From assembly GCA_964583335.1 (NCBI GenBank), contig CAZOVG010000006.1, positions 137,932-201,931 on the forward strand: a stretch of DNA of 64,000 bases, given 5' to 3'. The notes beneath the pieces were generated by a model. That model saw nothing but the letters and a program-made list of their open reading frames with translations, made no database searches and was not told where the DNA came from. Source of the DNA: JAGNKE01 sp964583335 (GTDB taxonomy: Bacteria > Pseudomonadota > Alphaproteobacteria > Micavibrionales > Micavibrionaceae). Made by a program: the position numbers and the translations under genes. This document shows, in pieces, positions 1 to 9,215 of this stretch (the stretch's first letter is position 1; each line of letters starts with the position of its first letter).

Positions 1-1518
1 GCATTTCAAGCTGGGACGCGACATCGTTGAACTCATAGGCGTTGGGGAAATTGGGGTCCGCAGCCGCGGTCTTCAGGCGCGTCAGCAACTCGTCCAGACC
101 GTCGAAACGGCCGTTGAGGCTGGCGATAAAGTGCATAACCGCCGCCGGGTCGGCTGTGACCTGACCGTTCAGAGTCGCCTTGTAGTCCTTGCCGTTCACA
201 TAGTTGTCCTTCACGGCGATTTCCGTTCCGGCTTGTGTTAGCATCATCGGAACCTGCATCATGAGGCCCATAGCGGCCATCGGCCCCGTATCGGGGTTCG
301 CCACGACCGCCTTACCGACGTTCATGCCTGCGGCCCAGAGGGACTGCAGCGGAATTTTACCCGCCGTCAGGTCAATATTGACCGCATCGGGGATAACCCC
401 CTCGTAGCCCGCGGGCACGGGGTCGACCGTGATGCCGGAATAGCCGAAGTTCAGGTTGAGGGAGCTTGTGTCGGATTTAATACCTTCGATACCAAAACCG
501 ATTGAGGCTGCTGCGAGTTTGAGGTTTTTCAACTCATCGGCAGGCGCATCCGCTGCTGGTGTCGCCGCCACTTCGAAATTCTCAAGACCGTATTTGAAGC
601 TCATTCCTTCGAAGTCGTTGACCGACAACAAAGCGTTAATCAACTCTTCAACCTGAGCAGCCGAGGGGGTTTGTCCACTCATACCTGCGTCTTGAAAAGA
701 TTTCATCTTCTCGCCGAAAGAAATAAATTTTGTCTTGTATTCATCGACCGAGATCAACTTGTAGCGTGTGATGGTGGCCACGAGGTTCAGCGCACCGAGG
801 CTGATCTTGACGTCTTCATCCGGAACGTCGAAGGACATGCCGGATACGCGCACTGTGCTTGGTCCGGTCACATACCCTTGACCGTCATCTTCGAGGTTCG
901 TGTTCATCGCGATCTCGGGAACCAAGAAGTCGCTGGTCTCACCGGCGGAGTTGACGCTGAACTTGACGTTTTTGAGAACCGAGTTCAGTTTCAGGAAGTT
1001 TCCGGAGGCCTCATGCAGCAGGCCGGAGGTATTCTGTTCGCCTATGGTTGCGGTCATCGCGAATTCGTTGGCGATGCCGAACGACATCGTGCCGGGCAGG
1101 GCGACGGTCATTTTCCAAAGGCCGGGCTTTTCGTCGGGGATGGCGTTGATGGCCGTCTGTCCGAAATCGAGAGAGAATTCAGGTAAAACTTCCGCAGGCG
1201 CAGGAGCAGGTTGTGCGGCAGGATCTTGAGGGGTCGTGCCTTGAGCGGCCTCAATCTGCTTTTTAAGCTCTTCGCCGGCCTTGAACGAGACCTTCGGAAG
1301 GATGACGGCGTAATACTCGCCCTTGGGCTCTACGGTCACGTCGCCTTCGAATACGATATCAAGCTCGCCCGATACTTCATTCATTTCTTCCTGATTTTTG
1401 AGATATTTTGAAAATACCTCTTTCAGGTGCGCGGCGCCTGCGGCGTCGATTTGCGCGGCCTCGGCCTTAAAAGGCACGAAAGCGAACATTACTGCGGAGG
1501 CGAGAAGATATCTTTTCA
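1..1518 (-). CDS. Exported protein of unknown function (3' end outside window)
   Basis: An open frame runs on the minus strand from an ATG at 1518 to the window edge, 506 codons with no stop, so the C-terminus lies outside. The protein begins with a clear signal peptide (MKR, a hydrophobic stretch, then a KAEA/AQ-type cleavage site near residue 21) and should be periplasmic or outer-membrane associated. The rest is rich in beta-type alternating residues, with a Pro/Ala/Gln linker around residues 95-115, and has few charged clusters. I do not recognise the family; a DUF945/DUF2125-like periplasmic protein is possible but unproven. It is divergent from the next gene, with about 116 bp between start codons. 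Confidence 0.75.
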
Positions 1519-1634
1519 TTAGGAAAATCCCTGATAGAGTATGGAAAAATCAACAATCGCGCTCGAATTTATACAAAAACCCTTGCCGTGTCCAAGGATA
1601 AACTGCATTAATACGGCGCGTAACAAGGATTTTT

Positions 1635-2936
1635 ATGACTATGCTGAACGCAAAAGCCAACCAGTTTTCACTATCGCCTGAAGGGATGATCCTCTGGCAG
1701 TCCAAGCCTGAGAGCCCCTTACCGGGGGAACCGGTAGCGCGGGTTGTGAAAGGTGAGCATGCCTTGCGTCCTGGTCTTGAGGTTCTTGAAAACCCTCTTA
1801 CAGACGGTATCGATCGCGAACCTCTGAAGAATACACTGACTCTCTGGCTGAACACTCATATCGGGAGCGTTTTAGAGCCTCTGGTGTTTCTTGGAATTCA
1901 GCAGGGGGCGGCAGATTCCGACCCTGTGCAGACTATTTGCAAAACGCTTTACGATTCCCTCGGGATCGTGCCGCGCGAGGTTCTGGAAGACGAAATCTCC
2001 AAGCTGGATGCCGAACAGCGGGCCGTTGTGCGTTCTAAAAAGATCAAGCTCGGGCCTATCCTTGTTTTTATTCCGCTTTTGAATAAACCTGCAGCGGTGC
2101 GCCTGCGCGGGCTTCTGTGGTCGATCGACCGTGAGCGCCCCTTGCCCGCACCCGTGCCGGCGGACGGGATCGTCTCAGTGGCGATCGACGAGGCAACCGC
2201 GGACCGCGATTTCTTCCGCGCCGTCGGCTATCCGATTTACGCCGGGCGAGCCGTGCGGATTGACATGCTGGATCGCGTCATCAACGCCGTCTACGATCAG
2301 GCCGAGAAGGGTAAATTCAGCGCCAAGCATCAGATGGCCGAGTGGCTGGGTTGCTCTATTGAGAGCCTATACAAAATTCTTGAGGCGATGGGGCATACTA
2401 AAATTTATGACCCCGCCGAGGATCCGGCCAAACAGGCGAGCGCCGAAACCGATCAAGCTGAAGCCGCTCAGACGGAGGCCGAAGCTCCCGCGCAGGAGGC
2501 CGCAGCTTCCGAGGACAAGCCCAAAGAACCCGCCGCCCCAGAAAGCAAGCCTGAGCTGGCCGTTTTCAGGCTTAAACGCGGCAAGGCCTTTGCCACGGGT
2601 CGTCCGCACGAAAAAAGACGCCCGTTTGTGCGTAAGGCTGAAGGCACCCCGCCTGACGCTCAAGAGGTTGAGGGTGAAGGTCGAAAATACGGCAAGAAGA
2701 GCGGCGAATTTTCCGGCAGCAAGAAGGATCGTTCTTCCGGGCGCGGGCGGGACGAGTTTTCAGGCGACCGCAAGAATAAAAAGAAAAGCGGAGGCAAGGA
2801 TTTCCGTCGCGACAAGGATTCAGACCGAGCGGACGATCAGCGTGAAGCCCGTGTCATTTCTTTTGAAGTCAAGCGCAAGGACGAGGACTCTCCCTTCGCC
2901 ATTCTTCAAAAACTGAAAGCGAAGGCCGATGAATAA
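1635..2936 (+). CDS. Protein like the C-terminal half of SUV3/MgpS-type RNA helicases, no motor domain
   Basis: 433 residues. Residues about 40-265 resemble, from memory of the family, the region that follows the two RecA-like lobes in alphaproteobacterial MgpS/SUV3-like helicases: a start like ALRPGLEVL, the stretch TLWLNTHI, a KLGPILVFIPLLNKPAAVRLRGLLW segment in two parts, an AVRIDMLDRV motif and an ending like a small nucleic-acid-binding fold. There is no Walker A, DEAD/DExH or other helicase motif. Residues about 265-433 are low complexity: first Glu/Ala/Pro-rich, then Lys/Arg/Gly/Asp/Ser-rich, suggesting a disordered RNA-binding tail. AAGGA five bases before the ATG supports the start. 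The gene overlaps the next by 8 bp. Function is inferred: probably RNA binding. Confidence 0.7.
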   Translation: MTMLNAKANQFSLSPEGMILWQSKPESPLPGEPVARVVKGEHALRPGLEVLENPLTDGIDREPLKNTLTLWLNTHIGSVLEPLVFLGIQQGAADSDPVQTICKTLYDSLGIVPREVLEDEISKLDAEQRAVVRSKKIKLGPILVFIPLLNKPAAVRLRGLLWSIDRERPLPAPVPADGIVSVAIDEATADRDFFRAVGYPIYAGRAVRIDMLDRVINAVYDQAEKGKFSAKHQMAEWLGCSIESLYKILEAMGHTKIYDPAEDPAKQASAETDQAEAAQTEAEAPAQEAAASEDKPKEPAAPESKPELAVFRLKRGKAFATGRPHEKRRPFVRKAEGTPPDAQEVEGEGRKYGKKSGEFSGSKKDRSSGRGRDEFSGDRKNKKKSGGKDFRRDKDSDRADDQREARVISFEVKRKDEDSPFAILQKLKAKADE

Positions 2937-3366
2937 TAATAGACGCACAGGAGCGGCTCTTTTTTGCAAGCCTTTCCTGGCTGTCTTTTTCCTGAGCGTC
3001 TTGACCTTCGGCATTTCATCCCTTGCTTCCTCTGCTCATGCGGCCCGATTTTCTGGCGAATATCTTATGAAAGTTTGCGCGCTTGACCGGAACGGAAACG
3101 AGATCGTCGAGGGCGGGAAAATTGCCTGCCAGTCATACATCTCAGCCGTGATTGATTACCACAATTTTCTGAGAACGCTCGACTCCGCAGGTCCGTCCAG
3201 CTTTTGTCTTCCTGATGAAATCTCTCTTAATGAGATTCATCTTGTGGTTCTCTTGTATTTCATGAAAAATCAAAAACTTCATAGAAAGTTTATCGCTGCG
3301 CCGGGGGTTGAGACGGCTCTTATTGAGGCTTATCCTTGTGGCGGCAAAAAAGCCAAAAAGAAATAG
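2929..3366 (+). CDS. Small exported protein with Rap1a/Tai-like domain
   Basis: 145 residues with a signal peptide (hydrophobic segment about residues 15-36, cleavage after the AHA near residue 38). The mature part carries the pattern I associate with the Rap1a/Tai fold: Tyr-Leu-x-x-x-Cys near the start, then Gly-Lys-x-x-Cys-x-x-Tyr-Ile, a Phe-Cys-x-Pro, and a closing Pro-Cys, which gives four cysteines for two disulfides. The C-terminus is a short Lys run. In Serratia this fold includes immunity proteins to type VI amidases, but no such effector or secretion gene is nearby, so a general periplasmic role is more likely. It overlaps the end of the helicase-tail gene and is probably co-transcribed with it. 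Confidence 0.7.
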   Translation: MNNNRRTGAALFCKPFLAVFFLSVLTFGISSLASSAHAARFSGEYLMKVCALDRNGNEIVEGGKIACQSYISAVIDYHNFLRTLDSAGPSSFCLPDEISLNEIHLVVLLYFMKNQKLHRKFIAAPGVETALIEAYPCGGKKAKKK

Positions 3367-3383
3367 GCGAACGGAGCAAACAC

Positions 3384-3914
3384 TTGAAAGTGAAGCATGT
3401 TATCCGTCTGGAGCGCGATACGCCGGATCATATCCTGCCTATGGATTTTTATAACGTACTGGTTGAGCGTTTTATCCCGCTTCTGGGATTTTGCTATGTC
3501 GTATCGGTTCTTGGCATGGCTTACGACAGGGGTGATTTTCTGTTCTACGGATTTTTGGATAAGACAGCTTATATCATGTCGCTGTTCGTCCTCGTCTGGA
3601 TTTCAGTTCCGGCGATCTTGTGGATTTTTCTGCGTGGAAGCATCATGTTCTGCCATATCGCGGAGACGTGGTACAAAATCATCTCTATTTTGCAGGTCGT
3701 TCTGACGACTATGGTCGCCGTTTTGTTTCCAGAGGCAGACGTTTACGGCTTAAAGGTTTTTTTCTTTCTGGTTCCGGTCGCGTTTCTGCTGATGTATTTT
3801 TTTATGGTGCGGGGGCAGCTGCCGTTGCAGGCGGCTTATGCTCTAAGCGTTACGGGTTTGTTGTTTTTGTTTTACGGGTCGATGATCAATTTCATTTTCG
3901 GAGCCGGAGGCTAG
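3384..3914 (+). CDS. Integral membrane protein, unknown
   Basis: 176 residues from a TTG at 3384, which I prefer because GGAG lies seven bases upstream; a longer frame opens at 3336 inside the previous gene and lacks a good ribosome site. After a charged N-terminus of about 25 residues there are around five hydrophobic segments (near residues 30-50, 60-85, 95-120, 125-145 and 150-172), so it should sit in the inner membrane. No motif identifies a family. It follows the Rap1a-like gene by 17 bp and converges with ispB. Function unknown. Confidence 0.65.
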   Translation: MKVKHVIRLERDTPDHILPMDFYNVLVERFIPLLGFCYVVSVLGMAYDRGDFLFYGFLDKTAYIMSLFVLVWISVPAILWIFLRGSIMFCHIAETWYKIISILQVVLTTMVAVLFPEADVYGLKVFFFLVPVAFLLMYFFMVRGQLPLQAAYALSVTGLLFLFYGSMINFIFGAGG

Positions 3915-3926
3915 GGCTTCAAGCCA

Positions 3927-4946
3927 TCAATTGGCCCGCTGAATTACGAAATCCGCCAGTTCAAACAGCGTTGACCGCATCGGGTGATCGGGCGCCAGGG
4001 CCAAGCTGGACTTAGCCTCAACGATCTGGGCTTTTGCCAGTTCCGCGCTTTTTTGCAAGCCGTTGTGACGGTTTATCAGGTCAAGCGCGGCTTCAAAGTC
4101 ACCTTCGGAGATGATTTTATCTCCTACAGTGCGGCGCCAGAATGACCGCTCGGCTTCATTCGCATTTTCAAGAGCGAAGATGACAGGGGCCGTCATTTTA
4201 CCCTCCTTGAAATCATCGCCGATGTCCTTGCCCCATTTCTGGGGATCGGCGGAATAATCCAAGATGTCGTCTACAATCTGGAACGCGTTGCCGATTTTCA
4301 TGCCGTAGTTGCGCATCGCCAAGCTTTGCTCTTGGCCCGCTTGCGTGAGCACCGGACCGATTTGACAGGAGGCGGCAAAGAGGGCCGCCGTTTTCGATTC
4401 AATGACATCCATATAAGCGGCAAGCGGGGTTTCTATATTATTTGCCGTGGTGAGCTGTTTTACTTCGCCCTGGGCGATCACAGCCGCCGCATCCGCAAGT
4501 ATGCCCAATATTTCCAGAGAGTCACTTTCGACCATCAACTGAAAGGATTTTGAGAACAAAAAGTCACCCACAAGGACGCTGGCCTTGTTGCCAAAAATCA
4601 TATTGGCGGCCTTCTGGCCCCGTCTTTCAGCGCTTTCATCAACAACGTCATCGTGGAGGAGGGTGGCCGTGTGAATAAATTCTACGGCCGCAGCCAGAGG
4701 CCAGACCTTTTCCATCGGCGCATTGTAAATGGATGCCCCGGCCAAGGTCAGAAGGGGGCGAATTCTTTTCCCCCCCGCGGCGATCAGATAGCGGGCCAGT
4801 CTGGGAATAAGCGCAACGTCTGATTCCATGCATTTAAGGATACGCGCATTGACCTGCCGCATATCGGAATCCAGGACAGCAGATAATTCGTCCAGCGGGC
4901 CTGTGCGGCCAGCTTCAGCTTCCTTTTGTGCGGGTTGCCCTTGCAT
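3927..4946 (-). CDS. ispB: Polyprenyl (octaprenyl-type) diphosphate synthase
   Basis: Builds the long isoprenoid side chain of ubiquinone by condensing isopentenyl diphosphate onto an allylic diphosphate. 339 residues from the ATG at 4946; a TTG 54 bases earlier would add 18 residues but is less likely. Both aspartate-rich metal-binding motifs of trans-prenyltransferases are present: DDVVD at about residues 99-103 and DDILD at about 226-230, with the GGKRIRP substrate-binding motif near residue 58. The length matches the family. It stands alone, converging with the upstream membrane-protein gene and read in the same direction as the disordered exported protein at 5012-5719. The exact chain length of the product cannot be read from sequence by eye. 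Confidence 0.93.
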   Translation of the reverse strand: MQGQPAQKEAEAGRTGPLDELSAVLDSDMRQVNARILKCMESDVALIPRLARYLIAAGGKRIRPLLTLAGASIYNAPMEKVWPLAAAVEFIHTATLLHDDVVDESAERRGQKAANMIFGNKASVLVGDFLFSKSFQLMVESDSLEILGILADAAAVIAQGEVKQLTTANNIETPLAAYMDVIESKTAALFAASCQIGPVLTQAGQEQSLAMRNYGMKIGNAFQIVDDILDYSADPQKWGKDIGDDFKEGKMTAPVIFALENANEAERSFWRRTVGDKIISEGDFEAALDLINRHNGLQKSAELAKAQIVEAKSSLALAPDHPMRSTLFELADFVIQRAN

Positions 4947-5011
4947 ACTGCCTATAAAACAGTTTTTTACAGCGTGGGCAAGACAAATCAAGGAAGACAA
5001 GCACTTAGAGC

Positions 5012-5719
5012 TTAATTATTGTAGGATGCCGATGTGGCCTTGGCTGCCTTGCCGCTTTTTTTGCTGTGTTTGGACTCATCGGGTTGTTTCTTTGCGGCCT
5101 TCGCCTTCTTATTCTCGATCGTTTGTTTTTGTTCGTTAACGGCTTTAGCTTCGGCTTCAGGCGGATCCTCAAGTTGTTCGACTTCGGACTTTTTCAGTGA
5201 CTTCTCTATATCTTCAGGGCGCGCGAAGCTACGGGAGCTCATTTCCGCCTTGTTACGGTTTTTGTACTGGTCTAGCAGGTTGGTAATATCCTCAGCCGAC
5301 TCTTCGCCATTATCGGCGGATTCCTCTTCGTCTTCGCTTGCCTCTTCATCTTTTTTTACGGTTCTATTTTTTTCTTTAGGTGCTTCTTCTTCACCGGATA
5401 TTTTTTTGTATTGCTTCCATACACGATCTTGCGGTGTTTCGGGCTTATCTGCCGGTTTGACCTCTCCGTTTGCCTGATGCTCAGGCGTTTCGGCAGGTGG
5501 CGTCTCCGCGCTCGGCTTAACCCCGGGCTGATTCTTTTTGACCATTTCACGCAGCTTTTTAATCTCTTCTTCATTGCCGAAGGATTTGGACTGCATCCCT
5601 TTGCTTTCCGTTTTTTTGGGTATGGGAAAATCCATTTGCGCATATGCGCCCGAGGACAGAGCTATCGTGCTGAAAAGGGCTATGGCCGCAGCCTTTACAA
5701 TTCTGTTGAACATGGGCAT
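5012..5719 (-). CDS. Exported low-complexity charged protein, unknown
   Basis: 235 residues. A signal peptide (about residues 1-27, ending AYA/Q) is followed by a chain that is almost wholly Glu, Lys, Asp, Pro, Ala and Ser, with an acidic middle (about 120-150) and a basic Lys/Ala-rich C-terminus. This composition predicts an intrinsically disordered periplasmic protein. I see no known domain. A second ATG two codons downstream is an alternative start. Its start is 54 bp from the divergent acetyltransferase gene. Confidence 0.65.
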   Translation of the reverse strand: MPMFNRIVKAAAIALFSTIALSSGAYAQMDFPIPKKTESKGMQSKSFGNEEEIKKLREMVKKNQPGVKPSAETPPAETPEHQANGEVKPADKPETPQDRVWKQYKKISGEEEAPKEKNRTVKKDEEASEDEEESADNGEESAEDITNLLDQYKNRNKAEMSSRSFARPEDIEKSLKKSEVEQLEDPPEAEAKAVNEQKQTIENKKAKAAKKQPDESKHSKKSGKAAKATSASYNN

Positions 5720-5773
5720 AAACTCTTACACGTTTGAGGAGCCGACTCTGATATTTCTACGGCCAAGCATAAG

Positions 5774-6316
5774 ATGAACACCGGAAAACCGCAAGAAAGT
5801 CCCTGTCTTATCCGTCCGTTGTCCTCTCCGGGGGACGTGGCTGCGTTCTGGCGTGTGATCGAGGAGGGGGGGCTTTCCGGGGACCGTGAGTATTACGAGC
5901 GGTGCCTGCAACGCCGGGAAGGGGGAGATCTGGACATTATTCTGGCCTTTCTGGCCGGAAGCGGCGATCCGGCGGGGTTTTGCCTTCTAAACTGGCAGCC
6001 TAAATACGCCCTTTTCAAAAAGCTCGGGATTCCGGAAATTCAGGACCTGAACGTGCTGCGCGAGCATCGGCGGCATGGAATCGGCCGGGCGATCATCGAA
6101 TATTGCGAAGCCCTCGCTCGTGAGAAGGGCGCCGAGGATATGGGGATCGGAGTCGGGCTCGACAGCCGGTTCGGCGCGGCCCAGCGGCTTTACGTGAGGA
6201 TGGGTTATATCCCCGACGGCAGCGGGGTCAGCTATGACCGGAAGCAGATCGCCTGCGGGGAAATGCGGCCCGTCGATGAAAATCTGTGCCTAATGATGAC
6301 CAAACCCCTTTTTTAG
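5774..6316 (+). CDS. GNAT-family N-acetyltransferase
   Basis: 180 residues. The central segment around residues 95-112, including EHRRHGIGRAII, is the acetyl-CoA binding loop of GNAT enzymes (R/Q-x-x-G-x-G/A), followed by a helix (EYCEALAREKG) and a later AQRLYVRMGY segment typical of motif B. It transfers an acetyl group from acetyl-CoA to an amine; the substrate cannot be told. It is a single gene between a divergent exported protein and ppdK, with about 105 bp before ppdK. Confidence 0.88.
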   Translation: MNTGKPQESPCLIRPLSSPGDVAAFWRVIEEGGLSGDREYYERCLQRREGGDLDIILAFLAGSGDPAGFCLLNWQPKYALFKKLGIPEIQDLNVLREHRRHGIGRAIIEYCEALAREKGAEDMGIGVGLDSRFGAAQRLYVRMGYIPDGSGVSYDRKQIACGEMRPVDENLCLMMTKPLF

Positions 6317-6421
6317 GCGGGTTTGTGGCACGTTTATTGAATTAATCCCTTCCTCTTATGAAAGCAAATATGTTACACCGTGTGCGAAATTCCTGATCGT
6401 TAACAGGTAAGGAGAGTTTTA

Positions 6422-9133
6422 ATGACTAAGTGGGTATACAGCTTCGGAAAAGACAAAAATGAAGGCGACCGCACCATGCGGAACCTTCTGGGCGGAAAGG
6501 GCTGCAATCTGGCCGAAATGGCCTCTCTGGGCCTGCCTGTCCCTCCGGGCTTTACGATCACCACCGAGGTCTGCACCTATTATTACGACAATAAGCGTAC
6601 GTATCCCTCCGAGCTCAAGACTCAGGTCGAGGATGCCCTGAAAACGATTGAACAATCTGTCGGCATGGGGTTCGGCGATGCCGCCAATCCGCTGCTGGTC
6701 TCCGTTCGTTCGGGCGCCCGCGTCTCGATGCCGGGCATGATGGATACGGTTCTTAACCTCGGTCTTAACGAGCAGACCGTCGCCGGATTGGCCAAGAAAT
6801 CGGGCAACGAGCGTTTCGCGTGGGATTCCTACCGCCGGTTCATCCAGATGTACAGCAATGTGGTTCTGGACTGTGACCACCATGATTTCGAAGATATCAT
6901 GGATACGTACAAGCGCGATAACGGGGTCTATCAGGACACGGATATCACGGCCGACGGGTGGAAGGAGATCGTCTCCCAGTACAAGGCGCTGGTTCTGGAA
7001 GAAAAGGGCAAGCCTTTCCCCTCCGACCCTTACGAGCAGCTTTGGGGCGCGATCGGGGCGGTGTTCCAGTCCTGGATGGTGCCGCGCGCGGTGACGTACA
7101 GAAAGATTCACGATATTCCCGAAACATGGGGAACGGCCGTCAACGTTCAAGCGATGGTGTTCGGCAATATGGGCGACGACTGCGCGACCGGCGTGGCGTT
7201 CACCCGCGATCCGTCCACGGGCGAAAACTATTTCTACGGCGAATATCTTGTCAACGCGCAGGGCGAGGACGTCGTCGCCGGGATCCGTACGCCGCAGTCC
7301 CTGACCAAATACGGGCGTGAGAAGGAGGGCAGCACGCTGGCCTCCATGGAAGAGTGCATGCCCAAAGTCTTCAAACAGCTTTGCGACTTGCGCGACAAGC
7401 TCGAGCGGCATTACCGCGAAGTGCAGGACATCGAGTTCACCGTGCAGACCGGGCAGCTTTACATGCTTCAGACCCGCACCGGGAAGCGGACCGCCGCCGC
7501 CGCGCTCAAGATTGCCGTGGATATGGTCAATGAGGGGCTGATCACCGAGGAAGAGGCGCTTTTGCGGGTTGATCCCGAGTCGCTTGACCAGTTGCTTCAT
7601 CCCACGATTGATCCGAAAGCGGAGAAAAAAGTCATCACACGCGGTCTTCCGGCTTCGCCCGGCGCGGCTTCGGGCCGTGTCGTGTTTCTGGCCGACGAGG
7701 CCGTCAGCAAGGCCCATGAAGGCGAGAAGGTCATTCTCTGTCGTCAGGAAACCAGCCCCGAGGACATTCACGGGATGCACGCCGCGCAAGGTATCGTGAC
7801 TTCGCGCGGGGGCATGACCTCCCACGCCGCCGTTGTGGCGCGCGGGATGGGTAAGCCGTGCGTTGCCGGAGCGGGCGAACTTTACATCGACATTCAAAAC
7901 CGGATCATCCGCAAGGGCGATATCGAAATCCGCGAAGGCGACACGATCACCATCGACGGTTCTTCGGGCGAAGTCATTCTTGGCGCGGTCAAGACGATCC
8001 AGCCCGAGCTTTCCGACGACTTCAAGGTTCTGATGGGTTGGGCCGACTCGCGCCGCCGGATGGCTGTCCGCGCCAACGCGGAAACGCCGCTTGACGCCCA
8101 GACCGCCCGCGATTTCGGGGCGGAGGGGATCGGGCTTTGCCGGACGGAGCATATGTTCTTTGACGCCGACCGGATCCAAAACGTGCGCGAGATGATCTTC
8201 GCTTCCGACGAGGAAAGCCGCCGAGAGGCGCTGGCCAAGCTGCTTCCCGAGCAGCGTTCGGATTTCGTGAAGCTGTTCACGATCATGAAGGGGCTGCCGA
8301 TCACGGTGCGCCTGCTCGATCCGCCGCTGCACGAGTTTCTGCCGCATGACGAGGCTGATATCAAGGCGTTTGCCAAAGCCGCCAAGCTGGACGTGGACGA
8401 TGTGATGCAGCGTCTTTCGGAGCTTAAGGAGACCAATCCGATGCTCGGCCATCGCGGCTGCCGCCTCGGTATCACCTACCCGGAAATTTACGAGATGCAG
8501 GCGCGGGCGATTTTCGAGGCCGCTGTCGAGGCGTCGAAGAAAGCCGGGGCGAACGTCATGCCCGAGATCATGATCCCGCTGGTTTCCACACGCAAGGAAT
8601 TGGCGCTCATGCGCGAGGTCGTGGAGCAAGCTGCGCGAGACGTTTTCGAGGAAAAAGGCGCCAAGCTGGATTACATCGTCGGAACGATGATCGAGCTGCC
8701 GCGCGCGGCGCTGACCGCCGATGAAATTGCTTTGTCAGCGGACTTCTTCAGCTTCGGGACGAACGATTTGACGCAGACCACGCTCGGCATGAGCCGGGAC
8801 GACGCCGCGAACTTCCTTCCGGCCTATACCGAGAAGGGGATCTTCGAGCGCGATCCGTTCGTGTCCATCGACCAGCAGGGCGTGGGCGCCCTCGTCGAGA
8901 TCGCGAAGGAGCGGGGGCGGAACACCAACCCCACCTTGAAGCTCGGCATTTGCGGCGAGCATGGCGGAGACCCTGCTTCCATCGCGTTCTGCGAAAAGGT
9001 TGGGCTGGATTACGTGTCCTGTTCGCCTTACCGCGTGCCGATTGCGCGTCTGGCGGCCTCGCAGGCAGCGATTCGCCTGGGAAACCAAAAAACCGTAAAA
9101 CTTGAACCCAAAGCAGCGGCCAAGAAGGCTTAG
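6422..9133 (+). CDS. ppdK: Pyruvate, phosphate dikinase
   Basis: Interconverts pyruvate, ATP and phosphate with phosphoenolpyruvate, AMP and pyrophosphate; a cytoplasmic gluconeogenic or pyrophosphate-dependent glycolytic step. 903 residues, the usual size. The N-terminal ATP-grasp domain opens with GGKGCNLAEM; the swivelling phosphohistidine domain carries GGMTSHAAV with the catalytic His near residue 468; the C-terminal TIM-barrel PEP domain ends with the GICGEHGGDP motif holding the catalytic Cys near residue 844. AAGGAGAG just upstream of the ATG is a strong ribosome site. It is a single-gene unit, possibly ended by a short hairpin at its stop codon. Together with the pdh run and gltA downstream in the window, it sets flux around pyruvate. 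Confidence 0.97.
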   Translation: MTKWVYSFGKDKNEGDRTMRNLLGGKGCNLAEMASLGLPVPPGFTITTEVCTYYYDNKRTYPSELKTQVEDALKTIEQSVGMGFGDAANPLLVSVRSGARVSMPGMMDTVLNLGLNEQTVAGLAKKSGNERFAWDSYRRFIQMYSNVVLDCDHHDFEDIMDTYKRDNGVYQDTDITADGWKEIVSQYKALVLEEKGKPFPSDPYEQLWGAIGAVFQSWMVPRAVTYRKIHDIPETWGTAVNVQAMVFGNMGDDCATGVAFTRDPSTGENYFYGEYLVNAQGEDVVAGIRTPQSLTKYGREKEGSTLASMEECMPKVFKQLCDLRDKLERHYREVQDIEFTVQTGQLYMLQTRTGKRTAAAALKIAVDMVNEGLITEEEALLRVDPESLDQLLHPTIDPKAEKKVITRGLPASPGAASGRVVFLADEAVSKAHEGEKVILCRQETSPEDIHGMHAAQGIVTSRGGMTSHAAVVARGMGKPCVAGAGELYIDIQNRIIRKGDIEIREGDTITIDGSSGEVILGAVKTIQPELSDDFKVLMGWADSRRRMAVRANAETPLDAQTARDFGAEGIGLCRTEHMFFDADRIQNVREMIFASDEESRREALAKLLPEQRSDFVKLFTIMKGLPITVRLLDPPLHEFLPHDEADIKAFAKAAKLDVDDVMQRLSELKETNPMLGHRGCRLGITYPEIYEMQARAIFEAAVEASKKAGANVMPEIMIPLVSTRKELALMREVVEQAARDVFEEKGAKLDYIVGTMIELPRAALTADEIALSADFFSFGTNDLTQTTLGMSRDDAANFLPAYTEKGIFERDPFVSIDQQGVGALVEIAKERGRNTNPTLKLGICGEHGGDPASIAFCEKVGLDYVSCSPYRVPIARLAASQAAIRLGNQKTVKLEPKAAAKKA

Positions 9134-9142
9134 GGCCTTTTT
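9125..9142 (+). terminator. Possible weak terminator at the ppdK stop
   Basis: AAGGC pairs with GCCTT around a five-base loop that contains part of the stop codon, followed by TTT. Five base pairs and a short T run make this a weak candidate only. Confidence 0.3.
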
Positions 9143-9215
9143 AGCTTTATCTCTGTTTGGCGTTTTGTGGTATAATCGGCCATGCTCTCTTGTGTATTTG
9201 CGATGGAGGCCTTTC

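Noticed and set aside
2929..3366. A type VI secretion immunity gene, because of the Rap1a/Tai-like pattern
   Set aside because: No amidase effector or secretion genes are near, and this fold is widespread in other roles.
6419..8629. A 736-codon open frame on the minus strand opposite ppdK
   Set aside because: It is the antisense shadow of a fully conserved ppdK gene; its composition is His/Arg-rich and it shows no domain.
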